DNA of 64,000 bases from Rhizobium sp. NFR03 (GTDB taxonomy: Bacteria; Pseudomonadota; Alphaproteobacteria; Rhizobiales; Rhizobiaceae): NCBI RefSeq assembly GCF_900111275.1, contig NZ_FOGR01000007.1, positions 1-64,000 on the forward strand, read 5' to 3'. Under the pieces are notes generated by a model. The model had not been told where the DNA came from. It saw only the letters and a program-made list of their open reading frames with translations, and did no database searches. A program made the position numbers and the translations under genes. Each line of letters opens with the position of its first letter. Positions within the stretch are counted from its first letter, which is position 1. Below, piece by piece: positions 63,832-64,000 of this stretch.

Positions 63832-64000
63832 ATGGACACGATAGCCAAGACCGTTTCCCGACAACAGGACGCCAGCCCGGACAGCATCGCCTGGATCCGG
63901 CTGTCATCGATCTTCCTGCCGTTGAAAACCCCGATCAGTGACGCGAAGGTTCTCACGGGCCGGCAGAAGCCGCTGACCGAGGTGGCCTTTCTCTTCGCGG
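63832..64000 (+). CDS. L-talarate/galactarate dehydratase, N-terminal part (cut by window end)
   Basis: Fifty-six codons are visible from ATG 63832. The segment AWIRLSSIFLPLKTPISDAKVLTG followed by RQKPLTEVAFLFA matches the N-terminal capping domain of the enolase-superfamily talarate/galactarate dehydratases (pattern PxSDAKVLTGRQKPLTEV). These enzymes dehydrate or epimerise hexaric acids. The catalytic barrel is outside the window. Its divergent LysR gene is the likely activator. Confidence 0.8.
   Translation, partial: MDTIAKTVSRQQDASPDSIAWIRLSSIFLPLKTPISDAKVLTGRQKPLTEVAFLFA

Overview
The window looks like chromosome (or chromid) of an alphaproteobacterium of the Rhizobiaceae (Rhizobium/Agrobacterium type). 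The reasons are high G+C, a 5S rRNA followed at once by initiator tRNA as at the end of rhizobial rrn operons, a BA14K-family protein, IS21 and IS630 debris, and dense ABC importers for sugar acids and betaines. No species can be named from the sequence alone.

Layout. 1-330: tail of an rrn operon (5S, tRNA-fMet). 400-2550: insertion-sequence graveyard with broken IS21 istB/istA and an IS630 fragment. 2566-6924: a chemoreceptor ending in a CheR/CheB-type pentapeptide and a GAF/GGDEF-like/EAL protein. 7384-8122: a cold-shock gene with a long leader, plus a small gene. 8351-16522: a divergent catabolic locus. A GntR repressor, a DapA-family aldolase/dehydratase and a galactonate-dehydratase-like enzyme face a five-gene peptide-type ABC importer across a near-perfect 24-bp palindrome. 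16835-25682: a tightly coupled betaine-type ABC importer with a DUF427 protein, two NtaA-family flavin monooxygenases, an ornithine-cyclodeaminase-family enzyme and a histidine-ammonia-lyase homologue that lacks the residues forming the MIO cofactor. 25970-26710: an exported beta-carbonic anhydrase. 26928-35083: a kdp potassium operon in the unusual order F-x-B-y-A-C-D-E, with two extra mini membrane ORFs. 35449-37635: katG. 37750-42393: a phosphoesterase, an inositol-monophosphatase-family gene, a deletion scar joining the ends of an ABC ATPase gene and a sensor kinase gene, then an ArsR regulator and an EamA exporter.

42432-46080 holds a secreted orphan, a BA14K protein, a stand-alone YceI and a cytochrome b561-YceI fusion. 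46283-54728 is a surface-polymer island: a glycosyltransferase divergent from an IspD-like cytidylyltransferase, an SDR reductase, two CDP-glycerol/ribitol-phosphotransferase-like proteins and a KpsM/KpsT/KpsE export system. This reads as a teichoic-acid-like polyol-phosphate capsule in a Gram-negative. Its divergent promoter carries two copies of one 14-bp inverted repeat 64 bp apart and a perfect 12-bp hairpin. 54751-59871: AraC/MFS pair, an atypical SDR and a second chemoreceptor. 60020-62662: a zinc-type ABC importer with a Zur-like site and a tiny membrane ORF. 62824-64000: a LysR regulator divergent from the start of an L-talarate/galactarate dehydratase gene cut by the window edge.

Overall this is an accessory, nutrient-scavenging and envelope-oriented region. 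Most operons have their own divergent regulator or a recognisable operator-like repeat. Function calls rest on motifs read by eye; no database search was run.
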